Of a stretch of 64,000 nucleotides of DNA, positions 53,640 to 64,000 are shown in pieces. The position numbers and the translations under genes are program-made. The DNA is from Phalacrocorax aristotelis. Its lineage: Eukaryota > Chordata > Aves > Suliformes > Phalacrocoracidae. How positions within the stretch are numbered: position 1 is the stretch's first letter; each line of letters opens with the position of its first letter. The notes beneath the pieces are model-generated. The model did not search any database, had not been told where the DNA came from, and saw only the letters and a list, made by a program, of their open reading frames with translations. Where the stretch lies: NCBI RefSeq assembly GCF_949628215.1, contig NC_134281.1, forward strand, positions 6,086,501 to 6,150,500, read 5' to 3'.

Positions 53640-54395
53640 CGTCACAGCTAACAAGCACTTTAGAGGACAGGATGAGAGTTCACAATGATCTTCACAAACC
53701 AGGGGAATAATATGGAGAAGACTGGGATGAAGTTCAGGAAGCACAGCTGCACAATCCTGTGCTTAGGTAGGAATAATCGGTTGCATAAAAAAAGAAAACA
53801 ATTGGTTACGTTGCTACGCTGCAGAAGAGAATCTGGGGAACAGGATGGATGATAAACCAAACATAATTCAACAATTTCATGCTGTCATAAAGACAACAAA
53901 TGTCATACTGGGATGTATAAACAGGAAGAATGCTTGTAAAACATGCCAGTAACCTCATTGCTCTATCCCATGTGGGCGAAGACTCGGGAGGAATGTGACC
54001 ACTTCTGGACACCACATTACCAGAAAGGTGAAGCTCCAAAGATCATAAGATTGACCATAGGCTAATGAATGTGACCTAAATGTAAGTGTTAAAAAAAGCT
54101 GAGGGAACCTCTGATAACATTCCTTTATCTGCTGAAAGGATTGTCACAAACTGATAGGAAGCTCAGCCTTGCACAAGCAGAATGGAAAGGGTAAGAGGTG
54201 ATGGGTTGAATCTACAGTGAAGGAAGAGTTAGGTAAGACATCAAGAAAAATTTTTTATTTGTTATCAGGATAGAAAAGCACTGGAGCAGACTGCCTTGAA
54301 AGGGAGTGTACCTGGACATCTTCGTGGGACTTCAAGGATGGGATGTCTGACTATTGGCAAGGAGACACAAGTCAATCCTGTATTGAGCTAAACAA
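53640..54395 (+). mobile_element. CR1 LINE fragment, long and diverged
   Basis: Words typical of the CR1 3' part occur in the right order. They include 'ctttagaggacaggatgaga' and 'cacaatgatcttcacaaacc', then 'ggaataatcggttgcat' and 'ggatgataaaccaaacat'. After those come 'cttctggacaccacatta', 'gtaagaggtgatgggttgaa', 'taagacatcaagaaaaattt' and 'aagcactggagcagactgcc'. About 750 bases are covered, from the tail of the former reverse-transcriptase region into the 3' untranslated part. It is full of stops and small gaps, so it is an inactive remnant. The left boundary is uncertain and may lie further upstream. Confidence 0.8.
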
Positions 54396-55307
54396 GGAGT
54401 AAATGGTCTTCTGAAATTCTTTAAAATTCCTGTAAAAATAGTCAACTAGGGGCCTTGCAATAATCTGAGATAGCCAGTTTCTAGACAGTAATAATGAACT
54501 GTTACAGTGAAGATATGACCTTCATTTTTTGCCCCTGTTACACAAGCTCCCATACACTCCCATAAAAGTCTTGTAACTACCGTTGGTTACACCCATCCAC
54601 CAAAGGATACATCCCCTCCATGAGATGGTCACGTTCCCATCTCCTTCATACCAGTATACACTGTGATAATGCAGCAATGACATCATTCAGCTTATTTTCC
54701 ATCTCGTCTTATCAAGTGTTTCCCAGTTTTTGCTGTAAAGCCCAAGAGGCTTTCAAATATTTGTCCAGAAAAGTCTCCTGCAGCAGGTGTCCCTTGGCCT
54801 GGAGGGGTCCACCCAAGGGACCTGTTTCACCCGCCTTTCCCAACATGCCAAACTGAGCCTTTAAAAGAGCAAATTGTCCCATAACGCTCTATATATGATT
54901 ATTTTAAAAGCTCCTGGGTGTAAGGCACTTTCTACCCAAACACACCCACCTAAATGCCAGGGTGATTCAGAAGCATCTGTAAAGACGGCACACAGAGGTA
55001 ATGGAGAATTTGGCCCGTGATAGACAAGACACAAAACGGCATGTAAGGATTTTCTGCTTGAAGCCAGATATACAAAGGTACACATAGCTCATATGTTGCA
55101 ATAAAACTATTGTAAAGCCTGGATTTTAATTTTGACTTGGGCCTCTAAGAGTTTGCTGCTGGTAAGAGGGAAAATGGCCAAAGTGTTCGGCTGCATTCAG
55201 AGGCCCTTCCCCAGCTTGGGTGGGGCTTTCATGGCTCTAGGGTTAGAGGCTGGGTCTTTCTACCTTCCCTACCCCAGCACCACATTATCATCCTCTCAAC
55301 TTTATTT

Positions 55308-55411
55308 CATAGAATCATAAAGGTTGGAAAAGATCAAGATCATTTCACTCTTGCCCTTCGTCCTCTCCTCCTAACATTGTCCCCAACATCGCCTTTTAGT
55401 ACAGACATCAA
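55308..55411 (-). mobile_element. CR1 LINE 3' end fragment, minus strand
   Basis: Reading the plus strand, 'catagaatcataaaggttgg' followed by 'aaaagatcaagatcat' is the reverse complement of the well-known avian CR1 3' terminus. The next 70 or so bases, with 'cctaacattgtcccc', continue the match weakly. Only about 100 bases can be assigned. It lies about 0.9 kb downstream of the larger, oppositely oriented CR1 piece and is a separate insertion. Confidence 0.75.
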
Positions 55412-58400
55412 GTAACCTTCCTCCTGCCCTCTTGGAAAAGGAAAGACATGCAGCCTCTCTCTTTTCTTTACTGTTTAGTGCAAATATGGAGCATTCTTAA
55501 TCTTATAGGTTTGTGCTTCTTCTACATTATTAGTGACCTCCATGCTAATCTGCCTTCACAACCCTTTGAGCTTTTATTCTATCCTCCAGTCTAAACACAC
55601 CCCCAGACATTCATCCACCTACAGTGGCACTGAGTGGAAAAGTGAAATAAAGCCCCATGCCTCCCCTTGCAGGACACTGAGTTGTTGAAAAATTATCTGA
55701 AGTTTCTATAAGGCAGAATGAGGGGAGTAAAATCCTACGGTCTTTGTACTGCTCAGAGCCTCTGCAGCATATAGATCATTTGTCAGTGCCAGTTTGAGGT
55801 AGTCTCTATAAAAGGCTGTTTTGAATTTGAAGCACTCACAGAACATGATGGTTCGGCTAAAAAACCATGCATTTTACATGTAATCACCAGGATAATTTGG
55901 CTGTATATCGTGTTCCCACAACTTAATATTCTACCTACAGACGCAAGATCAAGAAGAGATTCCTTAACTTTGACAGGGCACATCACATTATACTCACTTT
56001 ATTATTGGAAATGATCACCCCAGGGTGCAAAAGGGAGCAAAGGCATAGTTTCATCATACTTTTTTTTTTTTTCCTTTAAAACACATTTACTGCACTGTGG
56101 GGTATTCCGAAGCTACAGAGCGCCACTTGCCAGTGGTCAAGTGGCTAAATTTTACCTGGATTGTGCAAGAAAAAAATAACTGCTTAATCTAATGCTGTGC
56201 TGTGGAAAATTCACACTGGAAAATTCAACTTCTAGGCACACAGTTCATATCCTCAAGTGAAAAGTCACTTTAGGGAGTGAAATATAGTGTTGTAAATGCT
56301 GTACCCATGGATGTAACTAAAAACTCTCCTGGGTACAGCTATACATCTCCCTTAGACTCAGGACAGGATCTGATTCTGGATTCCTGACCTAACACTAAAA
56401 GCACAAGGAAACCCTGACAGTTTTGATGCTTGCTAGGACCAGCAATGAGTTTTTTTTTCCTCTGCTTTGATGGTTATTACAACCTATTAAAGTTTCCTAT
56501 TCTCCAACTCTGCAAAGACTTGAATGCACTCCCAGTTGAGCAGACCAGAAAAATATACTCTCGAATCTCAACAAGCACTTGATACAGTACATTTATCTGG
56601 CAACTGATTGATATCACATCTATTTTGGCATTATGATTTTTTTTTTTATCCTCCATATAAATGCCCTATTTCACAATCTGGAAGGAAAAGGAACAAGTGA
56701 TGGCCCATAGCTATTTAATAGCTATAAAATAAAACCTATAAAATAAAAGTGAAATGAATTATCAAACCATAAACTAAAGTTCGGTGTTTAAAATGGGCCA
56801 TGGCTTTAAAAATTCAATTACAGCTTTAATAGAAACAAGTTTACTCAATATTTTAATGACCTTCTCTCAATGTTTTTTTCCTCCTTTGCAAAGCCTGGCA
56901 TTACCGAGGATGCATGGCAAGCCTACCTTTCCTCTAACTACTTTAAGATTGATTAGGAAACAGAAATATTGATGCATTTATCCAAAATAACTTAATTAAA
57001 TGAGGCAAAAAATAGCACACAGAAACATGTCTCAGTAGAAAACTGGAGTTGATTTAGATTAAGAAAGGTTACATTTAATGTTCCTGGATTGAAAACATTA
57101 GGACCATTAACTGAATGTCAGCAATGGAGAATACGCTGGATAGGAAACTCATATGAGTTTTCTTAACTCATCAGTGAGCTATTTCCTGAGTTTCAGGTTA
57201 GGTAACTTCTGCAGATTTGCACACGACCAGCATGCAGAGGGGTCCTGCAGGGCACCTCAGCTGAGAACAGCGGATGAAGAGATCATCTCAGAACAGTAAT
57301 CTGCATTATCTTTGTTGAAGTACAGATAAAGTCAGGTTCATGTCTGCTTGGTTTCGTCAAATTGGTATTGCGATGGTTTGTGGGATGTATTTAGCAATGG
57401 GCTGCCAGCGGTGTTGGTTTCTTGCACTCCTGGATGCTGAGTCTAGACTCAGTCCTAGCTCCTGCTGGTTTCAAGGAGAGCCTAAGTGAGAAAAACCCTT
57501 AAGGACAAGAGTTCAGGGGCTGTTATTTCAAGCAACAGCACCTTTCAGGGCTGTGGTTTTGGAGGGAGCTTTTCTTGTCTGCTTTACTTTCCTCAGGACA
57601 CATTAGGATTTTGACAAAATCTCTAGAAAAAGAGAAAGGGGGTGCTGAAAGAACTAGAGAAAAAGAATTGTCTCTCTACTTTGTTTTGGCAACAGCCCAT
57701 TACTTCATTTTAAACAGTGCTTCTAAAATACACAGTAGCATCAGATCCAAGTTGCAATCAGATAGGTCTAGGTTGATCTGTGTGGAGCTTGGCTGATTTT
57801 AATAGGACTCACCAGGAGCTCTATAGCCTGCCCTGACAAATCCAGCTGAAGAATCAGCACCACTGATAAATTTAAAGCTTTGCAGGTGCAATAACATGAA
57901 AAAAATAGGTAAGTGTTTCTGGGAGAAAGAGGGGAACTGCAACTGAAAATACAAGATTCTCAAAGCTGCATCCAAGGCGAATGGAACAAAGATCTGAAAA
58001 TATTACCCCTAGATGTTTTCCCCCTGCAGTTGCAATCATTCCCAGAGTACCCTGCTTAAAATAGGTTTTTCAAACCATGCAAGACTAATCATTGCAGTTT
58101 GGAGATGTAAGCAGGCACTTACCATGCAATTCACAATTAGCTAAAGATGGTAGAAGAATCTCAGTCGTGTTGGCACAGCGGATTTAAAAAAAAAAAAAGA
58201 AAACATTTTTATTTCTTGTAAGAATGACATGTGATGGGAGAGTAGAAAAAGATAATTGTCATAACAAAGGGAATATGTTATTATTTATTGGCCATACTTA
58301 AGCACTGGGATCTTGGATTACAGTATCTGGTGACAAATGCCGCTTGAAATTCTGTAAATATAGCTTAAAAGGTAAGATAACTGAGTAATGCCAAATGTGC

Positions 58401-59975
58401 TCTGCAACAAACACTTTCAAAATTCGGGTCTGGGAAGCAGATTGACATTTTCTTTTTGTCCTACAGAAAAAGTAAAATGCAACATCTGAGCACCAAAAAA
58501 ATCTTGCTCTCTTTGGGCTTGATGGTACTGCAACTAGGATTAGAGCAATATTATTCACAGCTGGCTTTAAAAATTCTCTTGCCACAGCTAATAACCTGTC
58601 CCCTGCCGCTGTCAAGCCCACCCAGCACAAGGGCTGTCCCCACTTGAGACCACTCAGGTTTGTTACAACAGAGGTTCACCTCTGCAGACGTTCCCTCCTG
58701 GGTGATGGTGAATTTCACCCTCCTGAACTTGGAAGGGTCACAGCACTCAGCTCCCCGCAGGATTAGACCATTTATTTGTCAAGTGGCAGCTGTAAATCGA
58801 CATTTAGGGTCTAATTTCTACATCCTTCAGTTTTTCAACTTATATTTAGCCAAAACATTGACACATTTATCTGATTTGTCGCTATTAATTTCCTGGTTCC
58901 CTTTTTATTTTCTTCCTCCTCTTGCAGATTCGCTGGGTTATAAACTGCAGTAATAACCTTTCCAAACCAATTTTTCTTTTTGCAAAGCTTTTGATTTTTT
59001 TATCCCTCCACTAGTGCTGGGATGCTGATTACCCCCCTCCTTCCCTACCCAGCTCTAGAAGTGCATGCAAACAAAAAGGGGGGAAAAAAAACCCTCAGCA
59101 ATAAGTTGGCTGATTCTGGCAGCAAGACAAATCTAGCACCACACAGCAGGCAGGCAGAGAGTGCACTGCTCATCCTTTCGGTTTTGTCAGTGTATGGGAA
59201 TGCTGGACATCAACACACAGCGAGGGATTTGGCCGAAAGCACTCCTCCTCAGCGTCTGAACCCTGCTGCTTTCACCCCCAGTTGGAAGATACAGGTAAAA
59301 ATAGAGAAATGCTTTAGCTAACTGGATTCGGTGAAAATATAAAGCAGTTTGAAGAAGCCCGGACAGCTTAATCTTATTCCTAGCAGGCAATGGAAGTAAA
59401 CCACAGTGTACGGGCTGATAGCTACTGTATACATAATACCCTCAGGTACTGTAACTTGCATGTGATTCTTTGCATTACAGCAAATAAATTGTCGCAAGTG
59501 GCAGTAAAGACCTTTTTAATACACTTTGTTCAAGTTGCCTTTATAAATATTTATCAGTGTTTACATAATTATACCTCTCTCCGACAGCAGGCTTTACAGC
59601 AACTTTGAACCACAGTAAAGAGGCAGACTGGATGCCTCCTTTTTAGCCGGACCGTATCTATTCTGTGTTATATGTACATCTATTACCAGCATGCTATGAC
59701 CATATCACTCCTTCATTGCATAATGTAATCTATAGTTACATTACAAAAGAATCCAGCTACTAACAACTACGTAATATTGATAAAGCAGTTAGGAACAGAA
59801 CATAAATTTAATGGGTGAGATATTACATAGCATAATAATCTGCAGGAAAAAAATGTGTCTGTGTAAGTAAACACAATTTATTATAGCAGAAACCTAAACA
59901 GAAAACATATTTCTTTGTCAGAAACTTTCTTTAAAAGAACTTGACATCCCAAAATTCTTTTCTCCCCCCACCCAG
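55412..59975. other. No gene recognised
   Basis: Unique sequence with small AT-rich palindromes. Frames of up to 110 codons near 58298-58953 lack support. The stretch 59380-59780, with many short homeodomain-like words, would be worth a conservation look but has no specific signal. Confidence 0.5.
56707..56725. repeat. 9-bp perfect palindrome with one-base centre
   Basis: ATAGCTATT and AATAGCTAT flank a single T. A direct duplication of CTATAAAATAAAA follows at 56722-56748. Both are AT-rich and may be slippage products. Confidence 0.85.
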
Positions 59976-60063
59976 ATGTCAGAAGCCAAGACAGACAAGG
60001 TAAAAATCAAACCAGCAGAAAGTTTTGAACATGACAAGCAAAATACTTCTTGGCTGAAGAAAG
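59976..60063 (+). CDS. Candidate coding exon, possibly first coding exon, product unknown
   Basis: The segment begins with ATG immediately after a pyrimidine-rich acceptor (CTCCCCCCACCCAG) and ends AAAG followed by the donor GTAAGCT. Of the three frames only the one set by that ATG stays open; the other two hit stops at about the eighth or ninth codon and the sixteenth or seventeenth codon. It gives 29 codons plus one base: a short hydrophilic peptide rich in Lys, Glu and Asp, starting MSEAKTDKVK and ending with Trp-Leu-Lys-Lys, with no signal peptide or membrane segment. The donor is phase 1, which fits the next candidate exon at 61205. I do not recognise the protein family. Because ATG sits at the exon's first base, translation could also start further upstream in an exon outside this stretch. 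Chance splice-like segments do occur in a window this size, so this is a lead and not a proven exon. Confidence 0.4.
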
Positions 60064-60815
60064 GTAAGCTACATTGCTGAGTTATTAGTTACTGGTTTGT
60101 GTTCAGAGATATTTCTTGCTTATCAAAAATTCTTTTTTGAAGAAAAAGGCATAAAAATACCTTACAGGCTTAAATATGGCCAGGAATTTCTACCACATGA
60201 ATTCCATAGCTTGACTGCTACAAAACGTGCACGTACATTTGTTGACGGTGCATAAAGGCCTAAACTGCCAAATTTCAAAGTAACCTGAAAGCTCATTTTT
60301 CTAATATCCTGGCATTCCTGAGGTAGCTTTATTTGACCTGCACTATAAGCCACTAAGAAGTAAGGATCATCTTAATTCTGATGAAATGTTATTAACTCAA
60401 ACTATTACTGAATTGGATTAACATTTGTTTGGTTTTCTCAAACATGAGTGAGGATCAACCCTGAACCTTTGGATTTGGCAGTGTGTTATCTTAGAATAAA
60501 GTAGCATCAGTTGTCAACGGTTTATGAAATATAGACTCTCAGAAGTAGAGAAGTTATAAAAACAAGTATCGAGACCTTTTTTGTTTTAATATCTGTCATT
60601 TTTCAGCCTTTATGTAAATAACGTGTCAAATAATGGTATTTCAAATACCACATTTTATTAAACTATTTAGAAGACGTACCATTGTAAAGGTTTTCTTATT
60701 GCATATTCCTGTACGCATAAAGAAGGAAGGGATATATTTCTTGCTGGGAAAATTGATTTGCCAAGTTAGTACATAACTTATTACATCTTTATGTATGTTT
60801 GCTGGTCATAGCAGA

Positions 60816-60859
60816 GTTACTTCATATTGTATTTCATGTTACTTCATGTTGTATTTCAT
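60816..60859. repeat. 22-bp tandem duplication
   Basis: Two adjacent 22-base copies beginning GTTACTTCAT differ at one position (A versus G at the eleventh base). The near identity points to a fairly recent local duplication. Confidence 0.9.
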
Positions 60860-61204
60860 ATACGCACAAGAATATGAATTAAATGGTTTCAAAGCAGAGG
60901 CTTTCAAAATGCACGTGATACAAATTAAATATCCATGCTTGCTTAGGTTTTTAATCGGTTTTTAATGAGAACAATTACATTCTAATCCTAACAAAAGTAT
61001 TTTGGGAACACTCAACAAGTGACCTCATGTTTTGAGAACATTACCTAGGAGGATATCGAGGAAAAGGCTCATTTATATCTATATTTATATCATCTGTAAA
61101 ATGTGCATCACTTTTAAGCTCATGTAGTTAATTGTACGTTAGATCCTTTAGCTGCAAGAGGAGCTGCAATCAAGTAGGCCTCACAGCCTTCATTGTTTAT
61201 GCAG

Positions 61205-61370
61205 CACTTCCACAGAATGAAAATCGCACGCTCGAGCAGAGCCGAACGGCCAACACGCAGGCTTTGTTTGGCTGGACACAAAATCTTCTGCTTGCAAGGT
61301 GTCAGCTAACTTCACTAAAAACTCTGCAAGCAGAGGATTTGCAATCCGGGCATCACAGGGCTCAATACAG
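61205..61370 (+). CDS. Candidate internal coding exon, product unknown
   Basis: The acceptor is TTCATTGTTTATGCAG and the donor is CAG followed by GTGAGGG. Only one frame is open through all 166 bases; the other two meet a TGA after about 4 codons and a TAA after about 33. The open frame needs one base from the preceding exon and leaves two bases at its end. The segment at 59976-60063 supplies exactly one base, giving an Ala codon at the junction. The encoded stretch is about 54 residues, polar with a central Leu-rich part (Gly-Trp-Thr-Gln-Asn-Leu-Leu-Leu) and no recognised motif. The part from about 61225 to 61265 has several CpGs, more than its surroundings. No downstream exon in phase is convincing within the window. 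It could equally be a non-coding RNA exon or a chance open stretch. Confidence 0.3.
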
Positions 61371-62928
61371 GTGAGGGAGATCTGGGTCTGATCCTACAAG
61401 ACAGCATTCTGCTTTAGCTTGTAAACAGCAAACATGTAAATTAATTGTTTATTCCATCAGAACAGATTAAAGCACAAGAGGTTTGCAGCTTTACAAAGGG
61501 GGTGTTAAGGTACAGGGGACTTTGAGCAGGATGACACTGATGGCACGGGCCCTCAGAGTCCCATGTGGTTATTTATCCTCTAGTCCAGACCTACTCCAGC
61601 AGCCAGGCGGCATCTCTCTCACCTGGATGTTCCTGAGCTCATTTCACTTAAGTGATGCTAATCCACAATGTTTTCTTTCTCCACTTCCTAAGGAGAGACA
61701 CCGTCCAGAGTTTCTGGATCATCAGTAATGGCTTGATTGTTTTGTACTTGGAGGAGCTAGCCTTTCAGAAAGAGCCAAACGCTGCTGTTGGCACCTCTTC
61801 TCTCTGAAGTGCCACAGAGCAGAATTGGGCCTTGAAGGTCTTACACAGCAACTGAATCAATAAACAGCTAAAATGTGTCTCATAAGGAAAGGAAATTTTC
61901 CTTGAGATAAGAATATGGGCATTATTTTATCTTATATTGAAGTTTGCTTTTTTAAAATGTTGTTGTTTCTTTGTTTTAAGCAGTTCTGTGGTACACATTG
62001 GGCTTTTTAGAATATGGTAAACCAAATTGTCTGGAGCAGAAGCTTAACTTCTATGTTTAAATGTTTTAAAAATATCTCATGTATAGATTTCAGGCTTTCC
62101 AATAAACAATGAATTGTGGAGAACAGACTTGTACTGTTTCCGTCAGGCACAGTAAGAAGACTATATGTTCTTTTAGCAACCAGTTTTAAAGAAAAGTTAT
62201 TTTTATTCATGGTTTTGTATTGATTATTTGTTCCTTCTAAAAAACAATCATGAACCACATAGTATCAGAAATAAGCAAAAAATATAGACTAGGCTGTGGC
62301 TTTAGTATCTTTCCTAGACTTCAGGTTTTTCCTAATGCTTTGCAAAATAATAGCCTTTGGACTGGTAGTGCAGTGGGTCAACATCAAAATAAGGCACCAA
62401 TTGCATTTTTGTTGTCTTTCAACCTTAAAAGCTGTTTAATCAGGAAAGAAGGGATGGGGATTTTAATCTGGCATCCAGTATTTTAGGTTTGGTTTCTTTT
62501 TTTTGGAATAAGAAATTTTGCTCCTGTCTTCAAGCCTCTAAAAGCAGAAGTTGAGGTCTCATTCTGAGGGAAAACTTCTTCCACAAAGCAAAACAGAAAC
62601 CAAACCAGCCTTATGAAAAATATTATAGGAAAACATTAGGCTGTGCATATAGGATTGTATCTTAGTATATCAGCATGAAGATCATAAGTGGTCCTACTCA
62701 TGCCTCTATCTCTCAGTTAGTCATTTACACCCACTACTGTGCTCCTGCACCCCTGCCATGGGTGTACCAGAAGACTGATGGGAGTTAATGATAACAGGGT
62801 AAAAAATAATGCTGCACAAGCCAGCACAGACTTGGAGAGAAACATCTACATAATCATTGCCCCAGACTTTTTTTTTTGATGGGCATTGGCACATTTGTAC
62901 TTTTTATTTCTTGCTTACCCTACAAGCC

Positions 62929-62944
62929 TTTTTTTTTTTTTTTT
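62929..62944. repeat. 16-base poly-T tract
   Basis: Uninterrupted T-run; no repeat family recognised on either side. Confidence 0.95.
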
Positions 62945-63398
62945 GTGGCAGGCCTGAGGTCCTCTGCAGCACCTAGCAGACTGCAGAACTATAACAAAAT
63001 CATTACAAAAATGTAAGCAAAGAAGCGGACCAATAAATGCATGCTCTAGGTTTGCTAGACTTTAAGAAAGTCCTAAATACATCTCTGTACCTCCTAAGGC
63101 TCTTAGCACTTAAGTCTGGATGTGGACAATATGAGAGACTCCCTGGGTTGAGAGTGTGAATGAGGATGGTGAAATGATCACAGTCCTATCCCAAGATGTC
63201 TTAGGGTAAGGAATTTATACCAGCAGTCTCTTCTGATAGTGTGACATGTTCCTCAGGACTATTTCTAAAGATCACACAACAGATGAGAAAGCCTGTGCTT
63301 GGAGGGTATGCATCAGACCATCACATGCAAATCAACCAGAATCTGTAAGAATGAGCACAGAGAAAAGGCAGTTCTTGGCCTCTTTCTGCTTGTCTTAG

Positions 63399-63424
63399 CA
63401 CCTGTGCTGTGCTTAGCACAGGTG
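63399..63424. repeat. 10-bp inverted repeat made of two E-boxes
   Basis: CACCTGTGCT (63399-63408) and AGCACAGGTG (63415-63424) are exact reverse complements around GTGCTT. Each arm ends in an E-box of the CACCTG/CAGGTG class, bound by ZEB/SNAI or bHLH factors. A splice-donor-like GTGAG overlaps the right end. Confidence 0.9.
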
Positions 63425-64000
63425 AGAACCAACTCAAGAAAAGCCTGGGACATAAGAATAAAGCCAGAGAATGAGCCCTATTTTGTGTAGGACTGGAGGC
63501 AGTTATCTCTGCTTGCTTCTTCCCACGGGGAAGAGCTTGGCATTGGAGATAGGAGGCAGGTTTGGATGGAGATAGAGTTCCCCGTGCCAACACCTACAAA
63601 ACATCAGGGCAGAGTGAAACATGAACTCATTTGCAAAGAAACATTTGCAGAATTACCTGCATTTCTACCCTGAAAAACTAAACTAAAGCAGGAATTCTCA
63701 GCACACACATTATCCCCACTTATACATGTTTTGCCCTGACATGCACAAAGTGACATAAATGACAGAGTATATAAAATATGAATATGCATAAGTAAAGAAT
63801 GACCAATGTAACTTGAAGGTAATATTAAAGAAACATGCTCTGCATGGGCCTGTGTCCCCATCTATTTCATGCACCCACAAGATATGCAACAAGCAGACCA
63901 TTACACCCCAAGCATGAAACATCTCTGTGGGCTCCTAATCAAGCACAATTAGAGGGTCCTGTGAAATCTGGAAGCTATACAAAACATGCTTTTAGAAATG

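Larger units (their letters stand above)
61371..64000. other. No further exon recognised
   Basis: I searched for an exon that would follow 61205-61370 in phase and found only a weak 51-base stretch ending at the GTGAG at 63421, which I do not call. The rest is unique AT-rich sequence with one T-run. Confidence 0.5.

Noticed and set aside
58119..58136. 18-base minus-strand microexon-like segment with a GTAAGT donor
   Set aside because: A segment this short cannot be supported without transcript evidence.
63299..63490. Frame with a Leu-rich run resembling a signal peptide, next to a GTGAG donor
   Set aside because: The hydrophobic run follows about 25 charged residues, the acceptor is poor, and the run overlaps the E-box inverted repeat.
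1..64000. CRISPR arrays, tRNA or rRNA genes, operons, endogenous retroviral genes or LTR pairs
   Set aside because: No regularly spaced direct repeats, no cloverleaf with intact A and B boxes, no retroviral-like frames, primer-binding site or paired terminal repeats were seen by eye.

Overview
The window reads as nuclear DNA of a bird, or less likely another sauropsid. It is AT-rich, nearly free of long reading frames, and poor in repeats. The only interspersed elements I can name are three fragments of CR1, the dominant LINE of birds, turtles and crocodilians. It also has several G/T-rich or C/A-rich simple stretches of a kind common in avian DNA. No bacterial, phage or plasmid organisation is present, and the longest open frames (about 130-142 codons) are what chance gives in 64 kb.

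I find no complete recognisable gene. The window is best described as intergenic or deep-intronic sequence. From 1 to about 12.4 kb I see nothing but AT-rich unique DNA with a TTA-rich tract, a TA-rich tract and one small CpG-bearing patch near 9.05 kb. Between 12.4 and 26 kb there is one weak exon-like open segment (12446 onward), a 19-base poly-C tract, and one small candidate exon on the minus strand (25770-25825). A CR1 3' end lies at about 27.63-28.05 kb. From 28 to 36.5 kb there are simple sequences, a hairpin and a doubtful ancient SINE fragment. A CpG-enriched 1.1 kb segment lies at about 36.59-37.72 kb.

The most regulatory-looking part is 38.75-39.14 kb. It is an AT-rich block dense in homeodomain, POU and TCF/LEF-like words, directly followed by a very small CpG island with a 12-bp GC-box tandem repeat and a good CTCF-like motif. 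From 40 to 53 kb the DNA is unremarkable apart from one hairpin at 45.28 kb. A long diverged CR1 fragment (about 53.64-54.40 kb) and a short oppositely oriented one (about 55.31-55.41 kb) follow.

The best protein-coding lead is near the right side, on the plus strand: an 88-base exon-like segment at 59976-60063 and a 166-base one at 61205-61370. Each has plausible splice sites and only one usable open frame, and the two frames join in phase. I do not recognise the product. No exciting new system can be shown from the sequence alone; these leads need conservation and RNA data.
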